Notes: a model not told the origin generated them from the letters alone. Positions 1-8,084 are shown, counted from the stretch's first letter. The stretch: 12,260 nucleotides of DNA from an uncultured Lachnospiraceae bacterium (GCA_905235345.1 CAJOLO010000030.1:1-12260), one strand, 5' to 3'. Numbers and translations are program-made.

Positions 1-24
1 ATATATTTAAGGCAGATTTAACTA

Positions 25-53
25 TTCATTTTTTCACAATAACATGATATACT
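25..53 (+). promoter_or_regulatory. Probable mecA promoter
   Basis: A -10 hexamer TATACT (48-53) is preceded by TG one base upstream (45-46), an extended -10. A weak -35 (TTCATT, 25-30) lies 17 bp upstream. The implied start near 60 leaves a leader of about 25 nt before mecA. Seen by eye only; the -35 match is poor. Confidence 0.5.
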
Positions 54-83
54 AATAATAAAGATACTGAAGGAGATGATTCT

Positions 84-938
84 ATGAAATTAGAGCGATT
101 AAGTGAGAATCAGATTCGCTGTACTTTGAATAAAGCAGATTTGGCAGACAGAGAGTTAATGCTTAATGAATTAGCATATGGTACTGATAAAGCTAAAGAA
201 CTGTTCCGTGACATGATGGAGCAGGCTTCCGTTGAGCTTGGCTTTGAGGCTAACGACATTCCTCTTATGATAGAAGCAATACCGATTTCGCCGGAATGCC
301 TCATATTAATAATCACTAAGGTCGAAGATCCCGAGGAACTTGATACACGGTTCTCCAGATTTTCAAAGTACACTGATATCGAGATTGATGAAGATGGTAA
401 TATCGTCGAAGACGAGGAAGATGAATCGTCTGATGATGACGACTTGTCATTATTGGAATCCACTTCATCACTGTTGGACACCTTGTCTAATATAGTTGAG
501 AATATCGAACAGGTTAAGAAACAGAGTGAGTCGGACGCTAATGCCGCCAACTTTATTCCTCTATCAGCTTCGATCAGGGAGAGTAATGCTAAGCGTGCAA
601 AAGAGCAGGATAAGAAAAAAGACAAGAAGAAAGACGAGTTTAACATATCTTATCGTATATTCTCGTTCCAGAATATCAACGACATAAGTAAAGCTGCCAG
701 TCTGGTTTCTTCTATATATCAGGATGACAACTCACTATATAAGAGTCCGATTGATGGTTTATATTATCTTATCGTACACAATACGAAAGGTGATATTGAG
801 GACTATCAGCGTACATGTAATCTTCTGAGTGAATACGGTACTAAGGTTAAGGGCAATTATGCAATGCCATATTATTTTTCAGAGCATTTTACCCTTATCA
901 TAAAGAAAGATGCGATTCAGACACTTGCAAGTATATAG
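84..938 (+). CDS. mecA: MecA-family adaptor protein
   Basis: MecA proteins are cytoplasmic adaptors that bring unfolded or specific client proteins to the ClpC unfoldase for ClpCP degradation; in Bacillus they restrain competence. The N-terminal client-binding domain (about residues 1-90) starts MKLERLSENQIRCTL and contains EAIPISPECLILIITKVEDPEEL, split here as EAIPISPECL and the hydrophobic strand after it. The C-terminal ClpC-binding domain is about residues 187-284, from YRIFSFQNINDI to the PYYFSEH segment. Between them is a long low-complexity linker: acidic at about 99-120, then Lys-rich at 170-184. At 284 aa it is longer than the roughly 218 aa of Bacillus subtilis MecA, and the linker accounts for this. 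The start follows an AGGAG at 71-75 with 8 nt spacing. It has its own promoter and terminator, so it is probably monocistronic. No competence gene is visible nearby, so a general proteolysis role is likelier. Confidence 0.9.
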   Translation: MKLERLSENQIRCTLNKADLADRELMLNELAYGTDKAKELFRDMMEQASVELGFEANDIPLMIEAIPISPECLILIITKVEDPEELDTRFSRFSKYTDIEIDEDGNIVEDEEDESSDDDDLSLLESTSSLLDTLSNIVENIEQVKKQSESDANAANFIPLSASIRESNAKRAKEQDKKKDKKKDEFNISYRIFSFQNINDISKAASLVSSIYQDDNSLYKSPIDGLYYLIVHNTKGDIEDYQRTCNLLSEYGTKVKGNYAMPYYFSEHFTLIIKKDAIQTLASI

Positions 939-952
939 ACAGACACTGCTTT

Positions 953-979
953 AAAAAGGAAGCCTTTGGCTTCCTTTTT
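953..979 (+). terminator. Intrinsic terminator of mecA
   Basis: A perfect 12-bp stem AAAAAGGAAGCC / GGCTTCCTTTTT encloses a TTT loop. The stem ends in a T run on the plus strand and an equivalent run on the minus strand, so it could work both ways. It begins 14 nt after the mecA stop. Confidence 0.9.
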
Positions 980-982
980 GTG

Positions 983-1047
983 TTGTCCGGATAGTTCAAA
1001 ACAACATGGTGCAGAATAATCTGCCAGGCACCACACTGTTTGTCCGG
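983..1047. repeat. Small hairpin flanked by 8-bp direct repeats
   Basis: The octamer TTGTCCGG occurs at 983-990 and 1040-1047. Between them TGGTGC (1007-1012) can pair with GCACCA (1028-1033), or GCAGA (1011-1015) with TCTGC (1020-1024). The second octamer ends 6 bp before the carboxypeptidase -35 box. Function is unknown; it could be an operator or chance. The rest of 980-1232 holds only that gene's promoter and leader. Confidence 0.3.
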
Positions 1048-1053
1048 TCCAAC

Positions 1054-1082
1054 TTGACACCTTTTTTAATATATAATACAAT
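1054..1082 (+). promoter_or_regulatory. Sigma-A type promoter of the carboxypeptidase-argS run
   Basis: A consensus -35 TTGACA (1054-1059), a 17-bp spacer and a -10 TACAAT (1077-1082) are present. This is the best-scoring promoter by eye in the window. The start should fall near 1089, giving an untranslated leader of about 144 nt in which I see no recognisable riboswitch. Confidence 0.75.
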
Positions 1083-1232
1083 GAAATAACTATGTGTTTT
1101 CATAAATGTATGTAATAATTTTGTCTATGAAATACCTTTCTATGTTTTATGTTTACATTATAACAACGAATAGTTTTTAAGGCAGTTTCATATGAATAAC
1201 AACAAGATCACGTACAATAAGGAGTGCATACC

Positions 1233-2672
1233 ATGAAAAGATGGATAGCATTATTTCTTACACTTACGCTTTGCCTGTCGCTTTCATTCACCTCACATGC
1301 AACGGAGATAACCGAGGAAGCAACAACTGAGCATCCTGACACAACGGAATATCCTGACCAGCCATCCAGAGAGCCTGATATTGTATCTGATGCGGCAATT
1401 GTCATGGACGCTGCTACCGGCCAGATTCTGTATGAAAAGAATTCTGACATGGGCAAATACCCCGCCAGCATAACCAAGGTGATGACTGTCCTGATCGCAC
1501 TTGAACATAATCTTGATATGGATCAGATAGTCACCATGTCGGAAAATGCAATATGGGGCATCGAACGAAGCAGTACCAACATCGGTCTTGATGTAGGCGA
1601 GCAGGTAACTGTAAGGGATTTGTTATATGCCACAATGGTCAACTCTGCTAACGAGTGTGCCTATCAGCTTGCGGAGCTTGTGGGCGGGGATGTGGAAACC
1701 TTTGCCGACATGATGAATGCCAAAGCTAAGGAGCTTGGATGCAAGCATACACATTTTGTCACCCCTAACGGACTTCATGATGACGACCATTACACAACTG
1801 CTTACGACATGGCACTCATAATGAAGGCAGCAATTCACAATGAACAGTTTCGTGAGATTGCCGGTACCGTAAGCTACACCGTGCCTGCCACTAACCTAAC
1901 CAGCGAAGACAGGCCCCTGTGGACAGGTACCAAGATGATCAACCCTGCCAATCAATACTATTATGAATATTGTGAAGGTGGAAAGAACGGTTATACAACC
2001 AATGCCAATAACACTCTTGTTACTTTTGCAAGAAAAGACGGTCTTGAGTTAATATGTGTTGTTCTTGATTGTGACGGACAGAAATACACCTTTTCCGATT
2101 CAGAAGCATTATACAATTACTGCTATAACAATTATATGTATTTTTATCCGCTATCGGATTTTTCATTTTCCAGTAATATCTACAACAGTGACGATGAAGA
2201 GAATAGCAATTTCATTTTAGACAATTACTATAACAATCTTAATCATGAAACGATTAATTTGTCCGTAGATAAAAACTACTGTATGTTAATCAAGAAAAAC
2301 ACAGATACCACACAGATTACGAAAGATATTGATCTTTTTGACACAGCAGCAGACAACGTACTGGGCAAGATTACTTTTTTTTACCAGGGCGAACAGATTG
2401 GTGAGACTCCTATAACTAACGGAAGTCCCTTTCTTTCCTCTCATATCAGTACCACGGAAGAAGAATCAGCAGAACATCCCAAGACCTTTAACAACACCCT
2501 TTTGAGAACGGTAATAATTATAGTAGTAATTATTCTGTTGTTTATAATCGGTATTGGTATCCGTAATCTTATCCGGGAAAACAGACGTAACAAACGAAGA
2601 AGAAAATACACCAATCTGGAAAGAAAACGAAAAAGAAACAACAGACACAGAAATGATGATTTCTTTTACTAA
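1233..2672 (+). CDS. D-alanyl-D-alanine carboxypeptidase, DacF/PBP5-like, membrane-anchored
   Basis: An S11-family DD-carboxypeptidase trims the terminal D-Ala from peptidoglycan stem peptides outside the membrane, limiting cross-linking. A signal peptide covers residues 1-23 (MKRWIALFLTLTLCLSLSF, possible cleavage after SHA). The catalytic motifs are SITK (79-82, nucleophile Ser79, base Lys82) and SAN (138-140). The third motif, normally KTG, reads KNG (251-253) inside GGKNGYT. A PBP5 C-terminal-like region follows to about 395. A transmembrane helix lies at about 424-443, then some 35 very basic residues predicted to be cytoplasmic. I chose ATG 1233 because AAGGAG (1219-1224) sits 8 nt upstream; an in-frame GTG at 1224 overlaps that site. 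Length is 479 aa. The next gene begins 70 nt downstream with no terminator between. Family is secure; a DacF versus DacA/B label is not. Confidence 0.9.
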   Translation: MKRWIALFLTLTLCLSLSFTSHATEITEEATTEHPDTTEYPDQPSREPDIVSDAAIVMDAATGQILYEKNSDMGKYPASITKVMTVLIALEHNLDMDQIVTMSENAIWGIERSSTNIGLDVGEQVTVRDLLYATMVNSANECAYQLAELVGGDVETFADMMNAKAKELGCKHTHFVTPNGLHDDDHYTTAYDMALIMKAAIHNEQFREIAGTVSYTVPATNLTSEDRPLWTGTKMINPANQYYYEYCEGGKNGYTTNANNTLVTFARKDGLELICVVLDCDGQKYTFSDSEALYNYCYNNYMYFYPLSDFSFSSNIYNSDDEENSNFILDNYYNNLNHETINLSVDKNYCMLIKKNTDTTQITKDIDLFDTAADNVLGKITFFYQGEQIGETPITNGSPFLSSHISTTEEESAEHPKTFNNTLLRTVIIIVVIILLFIIGIGIRNLIRENRRNKRRRKYTNLERKRKRNNRHRNDDFFY

Positions 2673-2742
2673 GTATTTACATGAAATTTATCACACATCC
2701 GATTTAACAGATAACAATTCACATTTTATATGAGGACAAATG

Positions 2743-3879
2743 ATGACGAACGAAGAACAGAATCCACTAAGTATAATTGAAGAAGCCAATTCCAAGACCC
2801 TTGATTATTTTAACAAGACATATCTTGATAATCTTGAACGGGTACAGAAGCTTAAGACCGAGCTCTTTGAATTGGATATTCAGATTGAGACCCTGCAAAA
2901 AACCAGGGAACTGTACACCTATCAGGGTGAAGACAGGCGCAATGTATTCTCTCCTCTTTCCGATATGAGAGAGGCTTCCTTAAGTCGCGGAAACCAGCTT
3001 GCAGAACAGATCAAAGCCTTAGAAGAAGCCAAAGAAAGTCTTGAGAACAGAATCAATCAACTTGAAGAGGCTATTGCATTTTACAGAGAACAGGTAGATA
3101 TGCTATCCAAGGCCGGCAAATGCATCCATACTATCCTTATTGGTAAGGATGATAACACGAATTCCTCTTCCGAAGAACAGGATAACGGAATCGAATTCAT
3201 TGAAACAGCCGATCAGGAAGACAGTACCTTACACAATTATACTATGCTGCAATTGGAGGATTATGACCGATTACGCTGTGCCACCTCTTTAAACAGGAAT
3301 GTCAAGGAAGAACTCATATCCAATCTCAACAAGCTTGATGTGTTAAAATGGTTACTTCACTCCGATGTCGGACGGGCAATGGTTACCTTAAACGAGTTGC
3401 ACAATTCCCAGGAGAACATTCTGAAATCTCTTGATAGAGTCCTTTTCCAACTCGATTATAATACCGATCCAAAACAACCTATATGGGATCAGGTGGATAA
3501 GCTTGTTGATGCCTATCAGAAAGCACACCCTGAATGTATGATAGATTATTCCTGCGACTGCACCGAACATGAACTTAACATTCCATCGGTCATCACAACA
3601 AGACTTATTGCAATGCTTCGCGAGATATTTAATAATATATTTAAGCATAGCAATGCTAACAAAATTACAGCAAAGATATTTATAAGCAGCAGACTTATCG
3701 ACGTATATGTTAATGACAACGGTGTGGGAATTCCCGAGGATTACCTTGATCGGGCTGCATGGCACTCAGGTCTTCACAAGCTTCATGAGACCATTTACCA
3801 ATTAGATGGAAAACTACAGATTGAAGGCGACCTTATATCAGGAACCAATGTAAGATTCTCATTCCCTATAAAACGGTGA
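2743..3879 (+). CDS. DegS-like histidine-kinase-family protein, phospho-acceptor His apparently missing
   Basis: This is a soluble 378-aa protein with no signal peptide or membrane segment. Residues 10-125 are strongly heptad-like, rich in Glu, Lys and Leu, and should form a long coiled coil as in DegS. An acidic linker spans about 135-162. A HisKA_3-like helical region covers about 168-240. A HATPase_c domain covers about 285-376, with an N-box at REIFNNIFKHSNA (293-305), a G1 box DNGVGI (325-330), a SGL segment (342-344) and GT near 367. ATP binding therefore looks intact. Matching DRLR (175-178) to the conserved ERxR that precedes the acceptor puts Asn184-Arg185 where the family has His-Asp. 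His206 is the only nearby alternative. No response regulator is present in the window. GAGG at 2732-2735 gives 7 nt to ATG 2743 and only 4 to ATG 2740. It lies 34 nt before argS, probably in the same transcript. Confidence 0.8.
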   Translation: MTNEEQNPLSIIEEANSKTLDYFNKTYLDNLERVQKLKTELFELDIQIETLQKTRELYTYQGEDRRNVFSPLSDMREASLSRGNQLAEQIKALEEAKESLENRINQLEEAIAFYREQVDMLSKAGKCIHTILIGKDDNTNSSSEEQDNGIEFIETADQEDSTLHNYTMLQLEDYDRLRCATSLNRNVKEELISNLNKLDVLKWLLHSDVGRAMVTLNELHNSQENILKSLDRVLFQLDYNTDPKQPIWDQVDKLVDAYQKAHPECMIDYSCDCTEHELNIPSVITTRLIAMLREIFNNIFKHSNANKITAKIFISSRLIDVYVNDNGVGIPEDYLDRAAWHSGLHKLHETIYQLDGKLQIEGDLISGTNVRFSFPIKR

Positions 3880-3913
3880 ATTGATGATCAGTAAACAGAT
3901 AAAGGAGTATAAT

Positions 3914-5599
3914 ATGAAAGAACAAATAATCGACATAATCACAAAAGCAGCAGAATTAGATCGAAACACAGTAGCGGAGCTTTTAGAGATTCCACCTAAG
4001 GCAGACATGGGTGACTTCGCCTTTCCTTGCTTCCAGCTGGCAAAGACACTTAGAAAGGCTCCACCTCTTATTGCGGCAGACATTGCCGATAAGATTGGTG
4101 AAGTTGATATACTGGAAAAGCTGGAAGTAAAAGGTGCATATATTAACTTCTTCATCAAGAAGGAAATATTCGTTAAGTCCATGTTGGAGAATGCAGATGT
4201 GGATAACTTCGGTTCATCCGACTTGGGAAGTGGAAAAACCATATGTATCGACTACTCATCTCCTAATGTTGCAAAGAATTTCCATGTTGGCCATCTTCGT
4301 ACAACAATTATCGGTAATTCACTGTATAAGATTTTTACAAAGCTTGGCTATCAGGTTGAACGAATTAATCATCTCGGAGATTGGGGTACACAGTTCGGAA
4401 AGCTCATCGTTGCCTACAAGACATGGGGAAACAAGGAAGATGTTGAACGCGATGGAGTGGCAGAACTTATGCGTCTTTATGTAAAGTTCCATGAAGAAGC
4501 TGACAAGGATGATACCTTAAATGACCAGGCCCGCCATTGGTTCAGTGAAATGGAACATGGAAATGAAGAAGCTTTAGAAATATGGCAGTGGTTTGTAGAT
4601 ATAAGTCTCAAAGAGTACAAAGGAACCTATGAACTTCTTGGCATGGAATTTGACCACTATATGGGTGAAAGCTTCTATCGTGATAAGACTGCTGATGTTG
4701 TTGACCGTCTTGAAAAAGCCGGTTTACTTCAGGAAAGTCAGGGTGCTAAGATTGTTGACCTTGAAGAATATAACATGGCACCATGCCTCATCATGAAGAA
4801 AGATGGAAGTACCATTTATGCAACCCGTGATCTTGCTGCCATTCTCTACCGTAAGGAACGCTGGAACTTCGAAAAGTGCTTATATGTAACCGGTCAGGAA
4901 CAGAAGCTTCACTTTGCACAGGTATTCAAGGTAATCGAGCTACTTGGAAATGATTGGGCAAAAGACAGTCTCGTTCATATTCCGTACGGACTTGTAAGTC
5001 TTGAAGGTGCCAAGCTTTCCACCAGAAGCGGCAACATTATATATGCAGAAGATATTTTAAAGGAAGCAATAGAAAAGGTTAAGGAGATAATTCTTGCCAA
5101 GAATCCTGATCTGGAAGACAAGGACGACGTTGCCCGCAAAGTAGGTGTGGGTGCAATAATCTTTAATGATCTGTATAATCAAAGAATTAAAGACGTATCC
5201 TTTAAATGGGACAAGGTTCTCAATTTTGATGGCGAGACCGGACCATATGTGCAGTACACCTACTGTCGTTGTGCAAGTATCCTCAGAAACGCATCCTATG
5301 ATGAAAATGTTGAAATTAACTGTAGTCAAATTCTTGACGAACCCGCTGTTGCACTCCTTAAGGAAATTAACCGTTTCCCTGAAGTGATCAAAGATGCAGC
5401 AGAGAAATACGAGCCATCCGTTGTGGCACGATTCGCCATGGATGTTGCACAGTCCTTCTCACGCTTCTACAATGCTGACAAAGTTTTGGTAGATGATGAA
5501 GATTTAAGAAATGCAAGACTTAAGCTGGTCGCACTCACTAAAAAGACATTGAAAGATTCCCTTGAACTCCTCGGTATCGAATGTCCTGAACAGATGTAA
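3914..5599 (+). CDS. argS: Arginyl-tRNA synthetase
   Basis: This class I synthetase charges tRNA-Arg with arginine using ATP in the cytoplasm. The order is an N-terminal Arg_tRNA_synt_N domain (about 1-85), the catalytic core with the HIGH-type motif HVGH (124-127) in NFHVGHLRTT, GDWGTQFG (155-162), and the KMSKS-equivalent KLSTRSG (367-373). A DALR anticodon-binding domain runs from about 440 (TGPYVQYTYCR) to the C-terminal LLGIECPEQM. At 561 aa it is the usual length for the family. AAAGGAG (3901-3907) sits 6 nt before ATG 3914, so I prefer this to the in-frame ATG at 3881, which lies immediately after the upstream stop and lacks a good site. No T-box leader or separate promoter is seen in the 34-nt gap, so expression probably depends on upstream transcription. 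Confidence 0.97.
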   Translation: MKEQIIDIITKAAELDRNTVAELLEIPPKADMGDFAFPCFQLAKTLRKAPPLIAADIADKIGEVDILEKLEVKGAYINFFIKKEIFVKSMLENADVDNFGSSDLGSGKTICIDYSSPNVAKNFHVGHLRTTIIGNSLYKIFTKLGYQVERINHLGDWGTQFGKLIVAYKTWGNKEDVERDGVAELMRLYVKFHEEADKDDTLNDQARHWFSEMEHGNEEALEIWQWFVDISLKEYKGTYELLGMEFDHYMGESFYRDKTADVVDRLEKAGLLQESQGAKIVDLEEYNMAPCLIMKKDGSTIYATRDLAAILYRKERWNFEKCLYVTGQEQKLHFAQVFKVIELLGNDWAKDSLVHIPYGLVSLEGAKLSTRSGNIIYAEDILKEAIEKVKEIILAKNPDLEDKDDVARKVGVGAIIFNDLYNQRIKDVSFKWDKVLNFDGETGPYVQYTYCRCASILRNASYDENVEINCSQILDEPAVALLKEINRFPEVIKDAAEKYEPSVVARFAMDVAQSFSRFYNADKVLVDDEDLRNARLKLVALTKKTLKDSLELLGIECPEQM

Positions 5600-5633
5600 T
5601 TTAGTTTATTTTTAGTTTTTATTTATGATAGAA

Positions 5634-5682
5634 CGCCGGAATGTGGATATAATGGCTCAGTCCTTATATCCACATTCCGGCG
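5634..5682. terminator. Perfect 19-bp hairpin between convergent genes
   Basis: The left arm (5634-5652, starting CGCCGGAATG) is exactly complementary to the right arm (5664-5682), with an 11-nt loop. It lies 34 nt after the argS stop and 4 nt from the stop of the opposing GGDEF gene. Its position suggests a shared bidirectional terminator. Neither side has an immediate uninterrupted T tract: after the stem on the plus strand comes AAACTCATCCC and then a pyrimidine-rich stretch. It may therefore act as a 3'-end stabiliser or rely on termination factors. Confidence 0.7.
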
Positions 5683-5686
5683 AAAC

Positions 5687-7975
5687 TCATCCCTTCTTCT
5701 TTTTCTTTTCCTCATAAAGCATCTTGTCCGCTATATCAATAAGCTTATATATGTCTACATCCTCGCCGCATTCAAATTCGACATATCCTGTACTCACCCC
5801 GATTGTATACGGCTTTCCAACCATTGCATTATGATTCGAAGTTATCACATCAATCCTTTGTTTGATCTCTAACCCGTGACCTTCTGTCTTAACAAATGCC
5901 AGACATACGAACTCATCGCCACCGAATCGACTCACAACATCTGAACTTCTGAATGTATCTAACAATATATTAGCAGTCTCCCGCAATACATAATCACCAT
6001 CATCATGACTATACTCATCATTGATTTTCTTAAGATTATCCACATCCGAATAGAATATCAGTGCAGTTCTTCCTCTGTTATTCTCGTCCTTAATAATCTT
6101 CTCAGCTTTTTCGATAAAGCCTCTCCTGTTATATACACCTGTCAACTTATCAGACTTAGATATCTCATTTATAACATTATTACTCTCTTCGATTTTTCTG
6201 AGATTGTTGTCCAGTTCTCTCTGTATATCCCGCTGTTTTTCAAGCAAAATGAGAGATTTAAGTGCAGATGAAAGCTGTATGCTTATCGGTGATACGCAGT
6301 CAAAATTGGTATAGTTCACCTCGCAGAGCATAACACCGTACACCTCCTCAAAGGAATACAGCGGCGATAACACCATCGTCACTCTGTGATCGGGAATAAA
6401 ATCATTGTCAAACATATCATTGACAGTAATCTCCGCATCCTCTAATGAAAGCACGCCGACAACACCATCTACTTCATATGCTTTGAGGTTCACAGTCTGT
6501 GGCTGAATCCATTCGTCTCCTCGGTAATGCTTTACAATATCCTTAAATGAAAACATATATGCACTCTGAACACCAAGCTTGCTGAACTGGGTAAACATGG
6601 ACGAATACGCTTCCTCTGTATTACCATCATACACTATTATATCGCTGGTAAGTCTGTTGACCATCTCAGAAATACTCTTGATATGCTCCTGCTTCTTCTC
6701 TAACATCTGACTGCTATGCATTGAAAATGTTCTGTATAACATAGAGAACATTTCTGAGAGTTTTAATCTGTCATTGTCATTATCAAGAAAATGTGATACC
6801 TGCCTTTGAAAAATCATAAGCATATTGAATATTTTCTCTGTTGTTGTGTATATAAGAATCCTGTCCTGAATTATTCTGTTGAATAATTCCTTGATTCTCT
6901 TCTTCTGATTATCAAAATCTCTGTTCTTAACTACGTCAAATAATAAATAAAGAAATTTCTTAAGATGTTCCTCAATATCCCCGGTAGCATTGCCCAGGCT
7001 ATACTCACCAAAAAGATACTCGAAAATACCGTTTATCGGAAGTTCTTCTTTATTATCTATAGTTCTTAGCTCAAACTCTGCTTCATAAGAGAATATATCA
7101 ACATTATCACATCCACAGGATTCACGATTGACAAAACAGGTATCAATCTGAAATACAAGATTAGGATTTTTCAAAAAATCTTCCGTATGCTTTACTGCAT
7201 GAAAGGTAAGATTTGCAGCACTGGCTTCTACCGTCGTAAGCGAAGGGACAATACTTGAAGTATATGCTTCATTATCAAAACCGGTAACAAGAATATCCTT
7301 TCCGATAACAAGCCCTCTTTTTCTGAAGACGTTATATCCTCCACGTGCCATCAGATCACTGGCAAACATAACTGCATCAAGCTCCGGATTCCTGTCCAAC
7401 AATTCCTCTACAGCATCCTCACACGCAGTATTAAAACTGCCATATACGACCCTGTTTTCATCATAAGCGATACCATTCTTTTCCAGAGTTGTCTTATATA
7501 TATCCAGACGTTCAACCGCCTCACCATTAGTGATCGGTCCGCTGACAAATCCTATCTTTGTCGCATGATGCTCATCGATCATATGCTGCACTGCAGCCTC
7601 CATACCTGTTCGATTATTAAAGGTTACCGATGGATAACCGTCATAAGAAGTGTATAAAGTGACGATGGGAATATCCGGCAGACTGTTCAAGAACTCCATC
7701 TGTTTATCATATTCGGTACGACATCCTATATTACCCATAAGAATATACAGAATATCAATATTTTTATCTGTAATAAATCGATAAATCATATTATACTGGT
7801 ATTCAAATCTCCTGTGATCATCCAGAAAATCTTTGGAATCCAGATATCTCATTGGAAAGATATAAAGATTTGCATCAATACTAATAGCCCCAAGCTCTGC
7901 TCCCTTGCAAGCCTGCTGCGCAAAATACGAATCAATATCATCCACAAGCATTCCGACTTTAATCCGCTTATTCAT
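5687..7975 (-). CDS. LacI-like receptor / diguanylate cyclase (GGDEF) fusion protein
   Basis: This is probably a soluble cytoplasmic diguanylate cyclase making c-di-GMP from two GTP under control of a small-molecule receptor. Residues 4-285 resemble the periplasmic-binding-protein-like domain of LacI regulators (RIKVGMLVDDIDSYF at the start, KIGFVSGP at 140-147, DILVTGFDNE at 227-236, RESCGC at 284-289). There is no DNA-binding helix-turn-helix before it and no signal peptide. A helical region (about 300-435) and a GAF-like region (about 440-575) follow, then a short coiled coil (580-605). The GGDEF domain is at 606-760: LTGVYNRRGF, metal-binding Asp644 in SDVDNLKKIND, and an intact GGDEF (685-689). 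RSSD (676-679) lies five residues before it, the allosteric inhibitory I-site for c-di-GMP. It ends in a Lys-rich tail. AAGGAG (7987-7992) lies 11 nt upstream. The ligand is unknown; a sugar is a guess from the family. Confidence 0.9.
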   Translation of the reverse strand: MNKRIKVGMLVDDIDSYFAQQACKGAELGAISIDANLYIFPMRYLDSKDFLDDHRRFEYQYNMIYRFITDKNIDILYILMGNIGCRTEYDKQMEFLNSLPDIPIVTLYTSYDGYPSVTFNNRTGMEAAVQHMIDEHHATKIGFVSGPITNGEAVERLDIYKTTLEKNGIAYDENRVVYGSFNTACEDAVEELLDRNPELDAVMFASDLMARGGYNVFRKRGLVIGKDILVTGFDNEAYTSSIVPSLTTVEASAANLTFHAVKHTEDFLKNPNLVFQIDTCFVNRESCGCDNVDIFSYEAEFELRTIDNKEELPINGIFEYLFGEYSLGNATGDIEEHLKKFLYLLFDVVKNRDFDNQKKRIKELFNRIIQDRILIYTTTEKIFNMLMIFQRQVSHFLDNDNDRLKLSEMFSMLYRTFSMHSSQMLEKKQEHIKSISEMVNRLTSDIIVYDGNTEEAYSSMFTQFSKLGVQSAYMFSFKDIVKHYRGDEWIQPQTVNLKAYEVDGVVGVLSLEDAEITVNDMFDNDFIPDHRVTMVLSPLYSFEEVYGVMLCEVNYTNFDCVSPISIQLSSALKSLILLEKQRDIQRELDNNLRKIEESNNVINEISKSDKLTGVYNRRGFIEKAEKIIKDENNRGRTALIFYSDVDNLKKINDEYSHDDGDYVLRETANILLDTFRSSDVVSRFGGDEFVCLAFVKTEGHGLEIKQRIDVITSNHNAMVGKPYTIGVSTGYVEFECGEDVDIYKLIDIADKMLYEEKKKKKG

Positions 7976-8027
7976 TGATGTATCATCTCCTTATAGCGAA
8001 AATATCCTTATTAATTGTTGATAAATT

Positions 8028-8057
8028 ATTATAACATACCCTGATATAAAATGTCAT
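8028..8057 (-). promoter_or_regulatory. Promoter of the receptor-GGDEF gene
   Basis: Reading the minus strand, a consensus -10 TATAAT (8033-8028) has an extended TG one base upstream, and a -35-like ATGACA lies at 8057-8052 with an 18-bp spacer. The implied start is near 8021, about 45 nt before the ATG. The gene could also be read through from the VanW-family gene, because no terminator is seen in the 109-nt gap. Confidence 0.6.
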
Positions 8058-8084
8058 TTATCTTTTGTTAATAAATAATTAATC

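Noticed and set aside
110..646. Long minus-strand open frame opposite mecA
   Set aside because: It is antisense to a clear MecA gene, is Ser-rich because of the acidic linker codons on the other strand, and has no ribosome binding site or recognisable domain.
3880..3913. T-box or other leader controlling argS
   Set aside because: The gap is only 34 nt and contains just a ribosome binding site.
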